Shown here piece after piece: positions 8,300 to 16,369 of a stretch of DNA of 64,000 bases. The stretch is from Bacillota bacterium (lineage in GTDB: Bacteria > Bacillota > Clostridia > Lachnospirales > Lachnospiraceae): contig JAEZGY010000062.1 of the NCBI GenBank assembly GCA_023416695.1, forward strand, positions 90,560 through 154,559. Reading direction: 5' to 3'. Each line of letters opens with the position of its first letter. Within the stretch, counting starts at the first letter, position 1. The translations under genes and the position numbers were made by a program. The notes under the pieces are model-generated. The model made no database searches. It had not been told where the DNA came from and saw nothing but the letters and a program-made list of their open reading frames with translations.

Positions 8300-9757
8300 T
8301 TATTCACTTGCTAATTCTTCTAAAGAATCTGCTCCCCATTTTACTGCATCTTCCGGAGACTCACCATCAATAATACATTTCTGAATTACATCCGCAAATA
8401 CCTGAGATCCATAAATAGATGCAAAATTAAGATTAACAGGGCCATATTTGTGTCCAAATGCATGAGCTACAGATAATGTCTGTGCACCAACATCATTGAT
8501 ATTAGCAAGTATTGTCTGGGTTGCAGAACCTTCTGTGTTATCCCAATTCTTAAGTGGGAATGCTTCTTCATTAAAGTATCCAGATGCAAGTAATTCATTT
8601 CCTTCTTTTGTTGTTGGGAAGTAAAGTCCAGGCTCTTGGCAAACACTTAATACATAAGACATTTCTGGTTGTAAGATAAACTGTAAGAACTTAGATGCTG
8701 CTTCTTTGTTTCCTCTGCTTTCACAATCCGCTGTCATAGCTAAAGAGTGAACCATATTACAGTGTCCTACATTGGATCCATCTGGAGATGGAAGTAATGC
8801 ACATGCAATATCAGTATCATTAGCTTCTAATAAAGCAGATAGGTTTGGAGAGCTATAAGGGAACATTGCAAATGTTCCTGCTGCCCAGTTCATTTCAATT
8901 TCACCCCATGACCAACCAGACGCTGCTGCTGGAGTATACGCGGCTAAATCCTTATAAAGTTTAAAAGTAGAAACAATTTTTTCGTTATTAAAATCTACAT
9001 TACCTTCTTTATCAAACACGTCTACTCCTGCTGTAGCCATAAATGCAGCAAATGTATTCTGAGCTAAGTCATTACGACCAGTTGTAATACCTATACCGTA
9101 TTGATCAGGTGTGCCATCACCATCTTTATCCACGGTTAACTTTTTCGCATAATCAAGAAGTTCATCCCAAGTCTTAGGTGGCTCAGTTAGTCCTGCTGCC
9201 TTTAACATACTTGGACGATAGAACAACATTTCACAGTTAGATGCAAATGGAATTGCATAATAATGACCATCGGTTTTATAACTTGCAATTAAGTTATCCA
9301 TAATTGTAACGTCTAGATTATTAACTACATCATCCAACGAAACCAATCCACCAACTTGATACCCTGAAGACCAAGTTGTCTCAGTAACTGCTACAAGATC
9401 TGGAGCAGTATTCGTCTGGATTGCATTTAAGAATTTACTTTGGAAATCATCCCATAGAACTACTTCATTGGTAACCTTAATATTAGGATATTTTTCTTGA
9501 AATGCCTTAATCACATAGTCCCATGCTGCAACTCTCTGTGAAGTTGATTCATGAGTCCAGATAGTAAGTTCTACAGGCTCTGAACTGTCGTCATTGGTAT
9601 TATCTGTATTTTGAGTTGCCTCGTTTGTTGTAGGAGTACTAGAAGTTTTGTCATTTGTTTTGTCATTTGTTTCGTTATTACTACTACTGCAACCAACAAG
9701 TGCAGATGCTACTACCATAACCATAACTAATAAAAGTGCTACTGTACGTTTTCTCAT
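8300..9757 (-). CDS. Sugar-binding lipoprotein of ABC transporter (SBP family 1)
   Basis: A 485-residue extracellular binding protein. The N-terminus has a positively charged start (MRKRT), a hydrophobic core and a lipobox ending in Cys23 (LVGC), followed by an Asn/Thr/Ser-rich linker to about residue 60. The family signature appears as ELTIWTHES and FQEKYPNIKV, and a D-x-D-x-D-like stretch (VDKDGDGTPDQYG) near residue 212 matches the calcium-type loop common in these proteins. It is anchored to the outer face of the membrane and feeds the permeases at 6433-8190. Ligand unknown. A 166-base gap separates it from the ATPase gene upstream. Confidence 0.95.
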   Translation of the reverse strand: MRKRTVALLLVMVMVVASALVGCSSSNNETNDKTNDKTSSTPTTNEATQNTDNTNDDSSEPVELTIWTHESTSQRVAAWDYVIKAFQEKYPNIKVTNEVVLWDDFQSKFLNAIQTNTAPDLVAVTETTWSSGYQVGGLVSLDDVVNNLDVTIMDNLIASYKTDGHYYAIPFASNCEMLFYRPSMLKAAGLTEPPKTWDELLDYAKKLTVDKDGDGTPDQYGIGITTGRNDLAQNTFAAFMATAGVDVFDKEGNVDFNNEKIVSTFKLYKDLAAYTPAAASGWSWGEIEMNWAAGTFAMFPYSSPNLSALLEANDTDIACALLPSPDGSNVGHCNMVHSLAMTADCESRGNKEAASKFLQFILQPEMSYVLSVCQEPGLYFPTTKEGNELLASGYFNEEAFPLKNWDNTEGSATQTILANINDVGAQTLSVAHAFGHKYGPVNLNFASIYGSQVFADVIQKCIIDGESPEDAVKWGADSLEELASE

Positions 9758-9923
9758 TTGTTTCTCCTTCCATTTAATCCAAAATATGTTTTCACTGGTT
9801 CCTAAAAATCATTTCTCCTTATGTACCACAAGATTCGTTAAAGCATCAGCTAATAAATTGGAAACCTATCATATCGCCATAAGTGATACTACTAAAACGA
9901 ATACGGTAAACATATCGCTTTCT

Positions 9924-11108
9924 TTAAAGCAAATTCAATTCTGTTTTAGCATCAAATAAATGTATCAACTCAGGTTTGAAAGTAAATCTAACTTCTGCAT
10001 GATGTACCATATTACCCATAGTAGTTTCAGTTGTAGGAACTACTACTACTATGTCTGTATCTTGTGCAGATAGATGGAGATGCAACTCGCTTCCCATCAT
10101 CTCTGATACGTCAATAATTGCTTTGATTCCTATGTCTCCAACGGTAATATGCATTGGTCTTACACCTGCAATCACTTCCATTTCCTTCAGCTTCTTTTTC
10201 CTAAGAATCTCCTGTTTATTTTCTGGTAATATGAATGTCTCACCCAAAATATCTACTACATATTTACCATTCTCAAATCTCAGTTTGGAATGATTAAAGA
10301 AATTCATCTGTGGTGTCCCTATAAAGCCTGCTACGAATAGATTTGCTGGATGATGAAATACTTCTTGTGGTGTCCCTATTTGTTGGATAAAACCGTCCTT
10401 CATAATAACGATTCTATCACCTAAGGTCATAGCCTCTGTCTGATCGTGAGTAACATAAATAAAAGTAGTATCAATTTTCTCACGAAGCTTAATAATCTCA
10501 GCACGCATTTGATTACGTAATTTAGCATCCAGATTAGATAAAGGTTCATCCATCAGGAAAACCTTAGGCTGACGCACTATAGCTCTACCAATAGCAACTC
10601 TCTGGCGCTGTCCACCCGAAAGATTCTTAGGTTTGCGTTCTAAATAATCCTGCAAATCTAGAATTTCTGCTGCTTCCTGTATCTTCTTATCAATCTCAGT
10701 ATCAGGTAGCTTTTTCAGTCTTAGCGAAAAAGCCATATTTTCATATACTGTCATATGTGGATATAAGGCATAATTCTGGAAGACCATTGCTATATTTCTA
10801 TCCTTTGGTGCAGCATCATTCATGAGTTCACCATCAATATATAGTTTACCTTCCGTAATTTCTTCCAACCCTGCCACCATACGTAAAGTTGTAGATTTGC
10901 CACATCCAGAAGGTCCCACAAGTACAACAAATTCTTTGTCTTTTATATCAAGACTAAATTCCTGTACTGCTACAACACCCTTATCTGTAATTTGCAGGTT
11001 GGTTGTTTTTTCTTCATAGTGTTCCTTCTTTTTTTTGCTCTTTCGTTTTTTCTTATCATTTGAATAGGGATAAATCTTTTTGATATGTTCCAACTTAACT
11101 TCTGCCAT
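9924..11108 (-). CDS. Sugar ABC transporter ATPase (MsmK/UgpC type) with Lys-rich insertion
   Basis: A 394-residue ATPase when started at the ATG at 11108, which has AAGGG eight bases upstream; the frame extends further up but without a plausible site. Walker A is GPSGCGKST, the signature LSGGQRQRVA and Walker B VFLMDEPLSN, followed by the H-loop VTHDQTEAM. The C-terminal ~120 residues form the TOBE regulatory part typical of sugar importers. Between the first strand (KKIYPYS) and the Walker A region there is an extra charged stretch of roughly 28 residues (SNDKKKRKSKKKKEHYEE) that MsmX-type ATPases generally lack. It is the promoter-proximal gene of the cluster and may energise several sugar importers. 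Confidence 0.93.
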   Translation of the reverse strand: MAEVKLEHIKKIYPYSNDKKKRKSKKKKEHYEEKTTNLQITDKGVVAVQEFSLDIKDKEFVVLVGPSGCGKSTTLRMVAGLEEITEGKLYIDGELMNDAAPKDRNIAMVFQNYALYPHMTVYENMAFSLRLKKLPDTEIDKKIQEAAEILDLQDYLERKPKNLSGGQRQRVAIGRAIVRQPKVFLMDEPLSNLDAKLRNQMRAEIIKLREKIDTTFIYVTHDQTEAMTLGDRIVIMKDGFIQQIGTPQEVFHHPANLFVAGFIGTPQMNFFNHSKLRFENGKYVVDILGETFILPENKQEILRKKKLKEMEVIAGVRPMHITVGDIGIKAIIDVSEMMGSELHLHLSAQDTDIVVVVPTTETTMGNMVHHAEVRFTFKPELIHLFDAKTELNLL

Positions 11109-11360
11109 AATATTAACCCTTGCATGATTTTTATAATTACATATCCTGCAGTATATGTAATATAGCAGCTCCACTCTGCCTTTTATAACTCATGCATCTT
11201 TTCAACCTCCTTTACTGCCCATCCTTATAGTGGAGTGTTCTGGATTTAATAAGCTAGAAATAAACTCTCACAGAATCAGACTTTCTTTTTTTGTAAATAG
11301 CTTCTAATAATCGTTTAATGTTTCATTCTGTGAAACCCAGTTTTATTTGCTGATACAATT

Positions 11361-11389
11361 ATAATAGACCTTTTAATATATTTTGTCAA
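11361..11389 (-). promoter_or_regulatory. Consensus promoter for the sugar cluster
   Basis: On the minus strand TTGACA (11384-11389) and TATTAT (11361-11366) are separated by exactly 17 bases, a near-perfect vegetative promoter about 250 bases upstream of the ATPase start. The rest of 11109-11575 is AT-rich, and no gene, riboswitch or other clear signal was seen in it. The long 5' leader could carry control elements not recognised here. Confidence 0.75.
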
Positions 11390-11575
11390 CAATCAGCATA
11401 TATTTTGATTTTTTTTGTCGAATATGCTTAAATTTTATGATGCATTTTTTATAAAATGTCTAAGCCTTGGCTTATATAGTTTCATTCTATAAAATATTTT
11501 TAAGAATAGTGTGGCTAGAATCTATGCCGTTACAGCGCTATTATAGCTTACTGTCTTTTAGAAAACCTATGTGAT

Positions 11576-11601
11576 AAAAAGAGATGCCTAAATGGCATCT
11601 C
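11576..11601 (-). terminator. Intrinsic terminator of small membrane protein gene
   Basis: An 8-bp stem (GAGATGCC/GGCATCTC, loop of five) is followed on the minus strand by TTTTT. It lies 22 bases past the stop of the gene at 11624-11902. Confidence 0.85.
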
Positions 11602-11623
11602 CAAGTTTAAATCGACTATGTAA

Positions 11624-11902
11624 TTAGAGAAAAATTTTTAAAAGTCCAATTAGGACTACAAATATCGCGACAATGAGATTAAACCATGCAACACTACGGC
11701 TATAGTTCCAATTCTGTATCGCATTTAGAATTAATAGTACACCCAATAACGGCACCATAACATTAATAGCAGCTGACCACACATCTGTCATAACTAACAC
11801 TACTAAAAAGATTACTATCGCTGCCAGAATTATACTAATTGCATAAAGCATCTTTTGCCCCACTGTCTTATCGTTCCACAATGGCGGTGTCTCATTTTTC
11901 AT
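11624..11902 (-). CDS. Small membrane protein of unknown function
   Basis: A 92-residue protein when started at the ATG at 11902, which has a strong AAGGAGG site seven bases upstream; a longer frame exists but without a site. It has three hydrophobic helices: about residues 20-41 (AISIILAAIVIFLVVLVM), 47-60 and 70-90, with a short polar N-terminus (MKNETPPLWNDKTVGQ). It has its own terminator and stands alone ahead of the YjbR-GNAT gene. No family recognised; it could be an integral membrane accessory or a small stress protein. Confidence 0.75.
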   Translation of the reverse strand: MKNETPPLWNDKTVGQKMLYAISIILAAIVIFLVVLVMTDVWSAAINVMVPLLGVLLILNAIQNWNYSRSVAWFNLIVAIFVVLIGLLKIFL

Positions 11903-12023
11903 TATATCCTCCTTAAGCTCAATATCCTTTGTACTATCAGCAAATAATGAAAACTTTTTCAGCAGTATTATTATATCACATATTTCGACAAATTGCACTA
12001 TGTAACTTAACTTTTATCTCCCA

Positions 12024-12716
12024 TCAATTATATCGTTTACAAACAGTTTCTAAGGGTGCTTCCGTTTCTATAATACAACGCCTAAATCCCTTCATCTTGG
12101 CCTTCGCCTCTAAACGTCTGATAATCTCCTCTTCAAGCCCAATTCCTCCTAAAGATGGGCTGACATAGATATGTTTTATTTCGGCCCTTTCCTCATCATA
12201 TAACTGAAAAGCTCCACAGGCTACTGGCTCATTGTCTTTGTAAACCACAATAGCATCATGTATGCTATCAACTCTCTCGCAAAGTAGGACAAAATCGGAA
12301 TCTGCTCCGTCTGTATCTCGATACTCAAACTGTGTAAGCGCTAGAAACTGGACCTGTTCTTTCTTTTTCAGCTTCCTAACTACCGCTTCATAAGCCTCAT
12401 CCATCATTTGAAAAAGTATCTGCATGTCTTCAAAGGCATCTAAATCGATGGTATTCCAATACGGTTGTTGTACCGGCGGGCAGTGATAACCTCTCACTAC
12501 AACCCCAGGGTAGATGCTACGATAAAAATAAGCTTGATCTGGATCACACTTAAGAGTCATGCGAAAAAAACGCTCCTCCGAATTCAACTGGGCAAATATC
12601 TTTCCCATAACCTTGTAACAAATGGTAGTTGGTCCAAAGGGTCTTGCCTCATATGCGCCTGGCTTTTGAGCACAGTAGGATTGTATTATGGATATAGTTT
12701 GTTTGGTGTATTGCAT
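12024..12716 (-). CDS. YjbR/MmcQ domain fused to a C-terminally short GNAT domain
   Basis: A 230-residue two-domain protein. Residues 1-115 match the YjbR/MmcQ (CyaY-like) fold: ARPFGPTTICYKVMGKIFAQ, then RMTLKCDPDQA, and a WNTIDLD strand. Residues about 122-230 resemble an acetyltransferase, with ACGAFQLYDEERAEIKHIYV and a degenerate acetyl-CoA loop (SPSLGGIGLEEEII in place of the usual RGxG). The protein stops at ETEAPLETVCKRYN, where GNATs normally continue for another 15-30 residues with the Y-x-x-x-GF tail. The end is therefore missing, and no continuation is seen in either other frame. AAAGGAG precedes the ATG. Catalytic activity is doubtful. Confidence 0.8.
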   Translation of the reverse strand: MQYTKQTISIIQSYCAQKPGAYEARPFGPTTICYKVMGKIFAQLNSEERFFRMTLKCDPDQAYFYRSIYPGVVVRGYHCPPVQQPYWNTIDLDAFEDMQILFQMMDEAYEAVVRKLKKKEQVQFLALTQFEYRDTDGADSDFVLLCERVDSIHDAIVVYKDNEPVACGAFQLYDEERAEIKHIYVSPSLGGIGLEEEIIRRLEAKAKMKGFRRCIIETEAPLETVCKRYN

Positions 12717-12734
12717 GAAAAGGACTCCTTTACA

Positions 12735-13577
12735 TTATTTAAAATAGGGACTCAGGAGCAACTCTTTTCTATACTCTTCCAGCTCCCTTATAAGGTCCTG
12801 GTACCGCTTTACTTGCTCAAGATATTCGCTCTTCTTCTTTTTAACGATACTGTCATCCTCTAAAAGTCTTTTCTGATTAAAAGGATAGCTCTTTTTCATT
12901 TTATCTATCTGTTTTATGTATTGTTGTATCCGTTCTCTAGCCCATGCTATCTTATCTTTTAAAATACTCATAGCATTATCCTTAGGGTCTTCTAACTCTG
13001 AGATGTCACTAGCAATACGTTCTAGGCTTCTTAAGAGCTCAACATCCCCTCGTTCATAGGCATCTTGTACAAGAGTCCACAATCGTTTTTGCTTTTTGGT
13101 AGACTTTAGATTCATATCCGGATGAAGTTTTTTAGCTAATTGCTTATAAATCTTTTTTAGCTCACAGCTTTCTTCCATAGAGAGTGTAGGGCAACCGAGT
13201 ATGAAATGTGCTACCTCTAGGTCCTGCTCCATTTGCTGTATACGAGCCTGATACTCCATGCACTCTATATTCACTTGATGTTCAATAGCATCCTCATCTA
13301 TAAGCTCCTCACGGTTAATGGCAGCTTGCATCAGGGTAATCTGGCGTTTTAGCTTCTCATACTTTATAAAATATCGAAAGCATTCCATTTCATAGACACC
13401 TATTTTAGCCATATACTGAGTTTTTAGGTAAATGGCCTCATGAAAAGCCATATGCTCGCGATGCTCAATGATATCATTAAGCTCTCGTCTTACCTCTTCA
13501 TACTCCTCAATTAGCGCAACATACTCTTTATTTAGTACAATTTGAAAGTGGTTTCCCCCCTCTTTCATATTAATCAC
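12735..13577 (-). CDS. J-domain-like protein with long coiled coil
   Basis: A 280-residue, strongly charged helical protein. Residues 1-150 look like coiled coil (repeated Glu/Lys/Arg heptads), followed by a J-domain core containing the diagnostic HPD (KQLAKKLHPDMN, near residue 155) and an unusual helix IV, then another coiled-coil stretch to the C-terminus. J-domains stimulate Hsp70 (DnaK) ATPase, so it may deliver a client to DnaK. The frame begins at GTG 13577; an ATG three codons later (13568) is equally likely. It starts right after the HIRAN gene stop, so the two are an operon. No zinc finger or Gly/Phe region is present, so it is not DnaJ itself. Confidence 0.8.
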   Translation of the reverse strand: MINMKEGGNHFQIVLNKEYVALIEEYEEVRRELNDIIEHREHMAFHEAIYLKTQYMAKIGVYEMECFRYFIKYEKLKRQITLMQAAINREELIDEDAIEHQVNIECMEYQARIQQMEQDLEVAHFILGCPTLSMEESCELKKIYKQLAKKLHPDMNLKSTKKQKRLWTLVQDAYERGDVELLRSLERIASDISELEDPKDNAMSILKDKIAWARERIQQYIKQIDKMKKSYPFNQKRLLEDDSIVKKKKSEYLEQVKRYQDLIRELEEYRKELLLSPYFK

Positions 13578-13970
13578 CTAATCCTTCATATACATTCCTA
13601 TGCGAATATCCACGCCATCCCATTCATTATTACAAGAAATCACTTTTCCATATAAAAGCTTCCCTGCATCCATTAATCTAGCTGGCATATGATTCATTTT
13701 TCTAGGCATATAACCAAGCTTATTGCCCGCCATGTCTTTTACAAGAATAGCATAACTGTCATAGGCATTCTTTGGTTCCCTCACCAGTTTTACCTTCATA
13801 TCCTTCTTAAGCCCTTCTGCAAGTGCCTCGATATTATCAACATAATATGTTCCTGCAACAAGAAAGGAGGTCAGGTACACATCCTGTACAAATGGTTTTG
13901 AAAGGCCTGTTCCACTCATAATAAGCTCTGGCAAACTACTTCCTAGATTCATTGGAATAATATTTGACAT
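13578..13970 (-). CDS. HIRAN domain protein
   Basis: A 130-residue protein that is essentially one HIRAN domain (about residues 28-127): FLVAGTYYVDN at the start, then KLVREPKNAYDSYAILV in the middle and KLGYMPRKMNHMPARLMD near the end. In other proteins HIRAN binds DNA ends, notably the 3' end at stalled forks (HLTF), and stand-alone bacterial versions are uncharacterised. It sits directly between the EF-hand-like gene and the J-domain gene, with a 29-base gap upstream and no gap downstream. A role in DNA damage or chaperone-linked processing is only an inference. Confidence 0.85.
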   Translation of the reverse strand: MSNIIPMNLGSSLPELIMSGTGLSKPFVQDVYLTSFLVAGTYYVDNIEALAEGLKKDMKVKLVREPKNAYDSYAILVKDMAGNKLGYMPRKMNHMPARLMDAGKLLYGKVISCNNEWDGVDIRIGMYMKD

Positions 13971-13999
13971 AACAACCTCTCCTTTCCTACATCCCCATT

Positions 14000-14242
14000 T
14001 TACAAGGAATCAAAATCATCTGGGTCTAGGCCAGCATCCTCTAGGGCTTCTATACGTTCTTCTTCGCTCATCATTTCTAGGTCAAAAGAATCTATTCCTG
14101 CGTCCCTTAGCTGACTCTCCTTCTCTTCACATTCACTTTCATCCATCATGTCTGCAAATGCTGAAAACTCTGTTGCCTGCTCCAATGCATCCATCTTACC
14201 ATCATGATTAAAATCAAATAATTCACCAAATAAACCTGCCAT
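14000..14242 (-). CDS. Small acidic EF-hand-like protein
   Basis: An 80-residue protein if started at the ATG at 14242 (a GTG four codons earlier is possible). It contains one EF-hand-type calcium loop near residues 9-20 (DFNHDGKMDALE: D-x-N-x-D-G-x-x-D-x-x-E), followed by a very acidic helical tail ending LDPDDFDSL. Calcium binding is suggested by the loop but not proved; one loop alone may pair as a dimer. It is the first gene of the EF-hand / HIRAN / J-domain run, 29 bases before the HIRAN gene. No export signal. Confidence 0.75.
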   Translation of the reverse strand: MAGLFGELFDFNHDGKMDALEQATEFSAFADMMDESECEEKESQLRDAGIDSFDLEMMSEEERIEALEDAGLDPDDFDSL

Positions 14243-14400
14243 GCCTCTCACCAACCCTTTCTGGAGAATCAGTCGCCTATACTATGTATTATGCATCACC
14301 CTTATAAGCCAATCATACACTACCTACCTGTCCCATTTTGTGGACAGCAGATATGAAAACGCCCTAAATGGTTGGTGTTTATGCTCTTCTTTTACATCTA

Positions 14401-14591
14401 CTAATATTTTTTCACTAAAGACACATGGTCTTCTAGTTCAAAAAATCCGTTTTTCTTATAAAACTCATAGGCTGGAACTGTTCTTTGTCACTCCAGTCGT
14501 CGTTCCACGGCTCCTTCATAAACACATCTGCAAAGAAGGACTTAATTGTTTCTATCTCTTCCACAGAAAGTTGTTTTAACTCTATGTTCAT
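14401..14591 (-). pseudogene. GNAT acetyltransferase remnant with internal deletion and frameshift
   Basis: The ATG at 14591 overlaps the stop of the YjbR gene (ATGA arrangement) and opens a frame reading MNIELKQLSVEEIETIK, then FFADVFMKEPWNDDWSDKEQ: the start of a GNAT of the type with an EPWNDDWS motif. After about 38 codons the sequence jumps, one frame over, to PAYEFYKKNGF and EDHVSLVKKY followed by TAG at 14401. This is exactly the C-terminal tail expected of the same family. The acetyl-CoA-binding core of roughly 90-100 residues is gone. In frame, the first part ends after about 50 codons at a TAG. It is a decayed gene, not functional. Confidence 0.85.
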
Positions 14592-14929
14592 CTACCTCTT
14601 TTCCTTTCTGTCAGTCCATAACTCTCCTCAATCATTCGTTTTACTTCCTCATCTGGTATTGTCCCATCCAGAATAATGGAATTCCAGTGCTCTTTATTCA
14701 TGTGATAGGCTGGAATTACAGAGGGAAATGCTTCTCTAAAAAAATCTCTCCATTCAGGATCACACTTTACATTAATCCAAATATGGTCTTGACGCTCATA
14801 GATACAGGCAAATGTCTTCTTATTGTCTTTATGTCTCATAAGAATCCAATTATCATCATGAAATGGAGTATCTTTATAGACATTCTGAAAGGTGGCACAA
14901 AAGGCCACCACTTCCTCTCTCGTCCTCAT
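14588..14929 (-). CDS. YjbR/MmcQ family protein
   Basis: A 113-residue single-domain YjbR/MmcQ protein (CyaY-like fold): DTPFHDDNWILMRHKDNKKT at residues 20-39, CIYERQDHIWINVKCDPEW, and the conserved HWNSIILDGTIPDEEV near residue 85. The family is widespread and thought to bind DNA or nucleotides, with no proven reaction. It is translationally coupled to the GNAT remnant downstream, which mirrors the fused YjbR-GNAT gene 2 kb away. It sits two bases behind the ArsC/Spx-like gene and is probably the fourth gene of the PadR operon. Confidence 0.85.
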   Translation of the reverse strand: MRTREEVVAFCATFQNVYKDTPFHDDNWILMRHKDNKKTFACIYERQDHIWINVKCDPEWRDFFREAFPSVIPAYHMNKEHWNSIILDGTIPDEEVKRMIEESYGLTERKRGR

Positions 14930-14930
14930 A

Positions 14931-15272
14931 TTAATCCCAACCTTTCCATACCTCAGGCTGATAGCCTATTGTAGCTTTCTTGCCATTTCGTACAATAGGT
15001 GTAAGTAGCACCTGTTGGTTCTCTAGCACCTTTTCGTCCTTATCCTCATCAGCAATATACTGAATAAGAGCTAACGTATCCTTATCCTTGCAATTTGGAT
15101 TAAGCATTGCCGAAAGGCCACCCACTGCTTGCTTTACACTGTTATATTCACCTTTACTTAAACCCTTCTCCTTTAGATCAATCATTTGATATTTTATGTT
15201 ACGCTCTTTAAAGTAGCGTTCTGCCTTCTTCGTGTCAAAGCATTTTTTTGTACCAAAAATCTGTATATTCAT
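14931..15272 (-). CDS. ArsC/Spx family thioredoxin-fold protein
   Basis: A 113-residue protein of the arsenate-reductase/Spx family (YffB/MgsR-like). The N-terminal IFGTKKCFDTKKAERYF places a single cysteine at residue 11 followed by FDT, so it lacks the CxxC of Spx. The alpha-helical middle and the C-terminal segment with VRNGKKATIGYQPEVW are standard for the family, in which the PIVRNG loop contacts the active-site thiol. Likely a cytoplasmic thiol reductase or redox-sensing protein; arsenate reduction cannot be asserted. AAGGAAGG precedes the ATG, and the gene begins two bases after the HAAS gene. Confidence 0.85.
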   Translation of the reverse strand: MNIQIFGTKKCFDTKKAERYFKERNIKYQMIDLKEKGLSKGEYNSVKQAVGGLSAMLNPNCKDKDTLALIQYIADEDKDEKVLENQQVLLTPIVRNGKKATIGYQPEVWKGWD

Positions 15273-15274
15273 TG

Positions 15275-16366
15275 CTATAATAACCTTCCTTGTTCTCTAC
15301 TTCCATAACGCATTGTTTTATATATTGTAAATCCTATTTCAAAAAAAGTATAACCCCAAATAACTGCCAATACAACATTAGACATAGTTTGTGTACCCCA
15401 GCCGTTTATCACACCGCCTTTATGGAATACATCAATATCATAAGCCTCTGATACCTCTTTTGCAAAATTCACATTCCATACTGGAATAAATTTAAATATC
15501 CAGGTAAAGAGAATTAACTGTAGCACATTGGTAATGATATTGCCTAATAGCACAAGCTTACAGTAACATCCGGATACAAGTTTAATTATTTCATCAATAA
15601 ACGCAAGGCCAAATATGCCTAAAATTAATGGGCAAAGGATGCTCCATTTATCAAGATTAAAAATAGGTATCGTATAATCAAGCTTTCCGTTGTCAAAGAC
15701 ATAGGCACCAAATAACTCTGGTGTATATGCAAGTACTACAGAAAAAATCATAATAAACACCACACCTACAACCGTCTCTCCCCTACTAATCATCGCTTTC
15801 TTATTTGGTATAGGTGAAAGCTTTGTCGGATTCCAGATATGTATTTCTTCTTTGTGGTCATGGGTTGCTTCTGTATAAGCATTAGCTTTTAGTTGTTCCA
15901 ACGACCATTTTTCTTCCTTCCTTAAGTCTACTTTAATCTGCATGTATTCTAATACAGCAAACACAAGGGTAACCATGGCAAATGACGTACTCATATTAAT
16001 TAGAGTATTTACCAGGATTTTTATACTCCAGTCAATGAAATGAAAGTTTACGTAGTTATACTTTACAACTTCGGTCAATAATCCAGAAGCACCTACTGCT
16101 AGTAGCACTATTTTTAGAACCCAGAAATAATTATCAAAATATTCTGGTCCAATCAGATATCCTTTGAAGTTCTGATATTTTTTCGCTAGTTCTTTTGGGT
16201 CACCTAACTGAATTAGGATTTCTTCCATAGTACCCTTACCAGCCTCATACATATCACCAATCAACTCCTCTAACTCCATGGTAATCTCTGTACGCTGGCT
16301 CCTAGGAACTCTACGAACTACCTCATAAATATAACGATTCATTAACTCTTGCTCTTTTTCACTCAT
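15275..16366 (-). CDS. HAAS (DUF1700-type) domain membrane protein
   Basis: A 363-residue integral membrane protein. The first ~65 residues are the cytoplasmic HAAS/DUF1700 module (YIYEVVRRVPRSQRTEITME and an ILIQLGDPKELAKKY motif), followed by about seven hydrophobic segments between residues 75 and 350. Such proteins are typically encoded beside a PadR regulator, as here with three bases between, and are thought to respond to membrane or antibiotic stress. No transport motif is visible. Whether it senses, transports or only scaffolds is unknown. Confidence 0.85.
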   Translation of the reverse strand: MSEKEQELMNRYIYEVVRRVPRSQRTEITMELEELIGDMYEAGKGTMEEILIQLGDPKELAKKYQNFKGYLIGPEYFDNYFWVLKIVLLAVGASGLLTEVVKYNYVNFHFIDWSIKILVNTLINMSTSFAMVTLVFAVLEYMQIKVDLRKEEKWSLEQLKANAYTEATHDHKEEIHIWNPTKLSPIPNKKAMISRGETVVGVVFIMIFSVVLAYTPELFGAYVFDNGKLDYTIPIFNLDKWSILCPLILGIFGLAFIDEIIKLVSGCYCKLVLLGNIITNVLQLILFTWIFKFIPVWNVNFAKEVSEAYDIDVFHKGGVINGWGTQTMSNVVLAVIWGYTFFEIGFTIYKTMRYGSREQGRLL

Positions 16367-16369
16367 AGG

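Noticed and set aside
14241..14974. Plus-strand frames opposite the YjbR genes
   Set aside because: They are antisense shadows of minus-strand genes and the GNAT remnant; composition Ser/Phe/Leu-rich, no ribosome sites.
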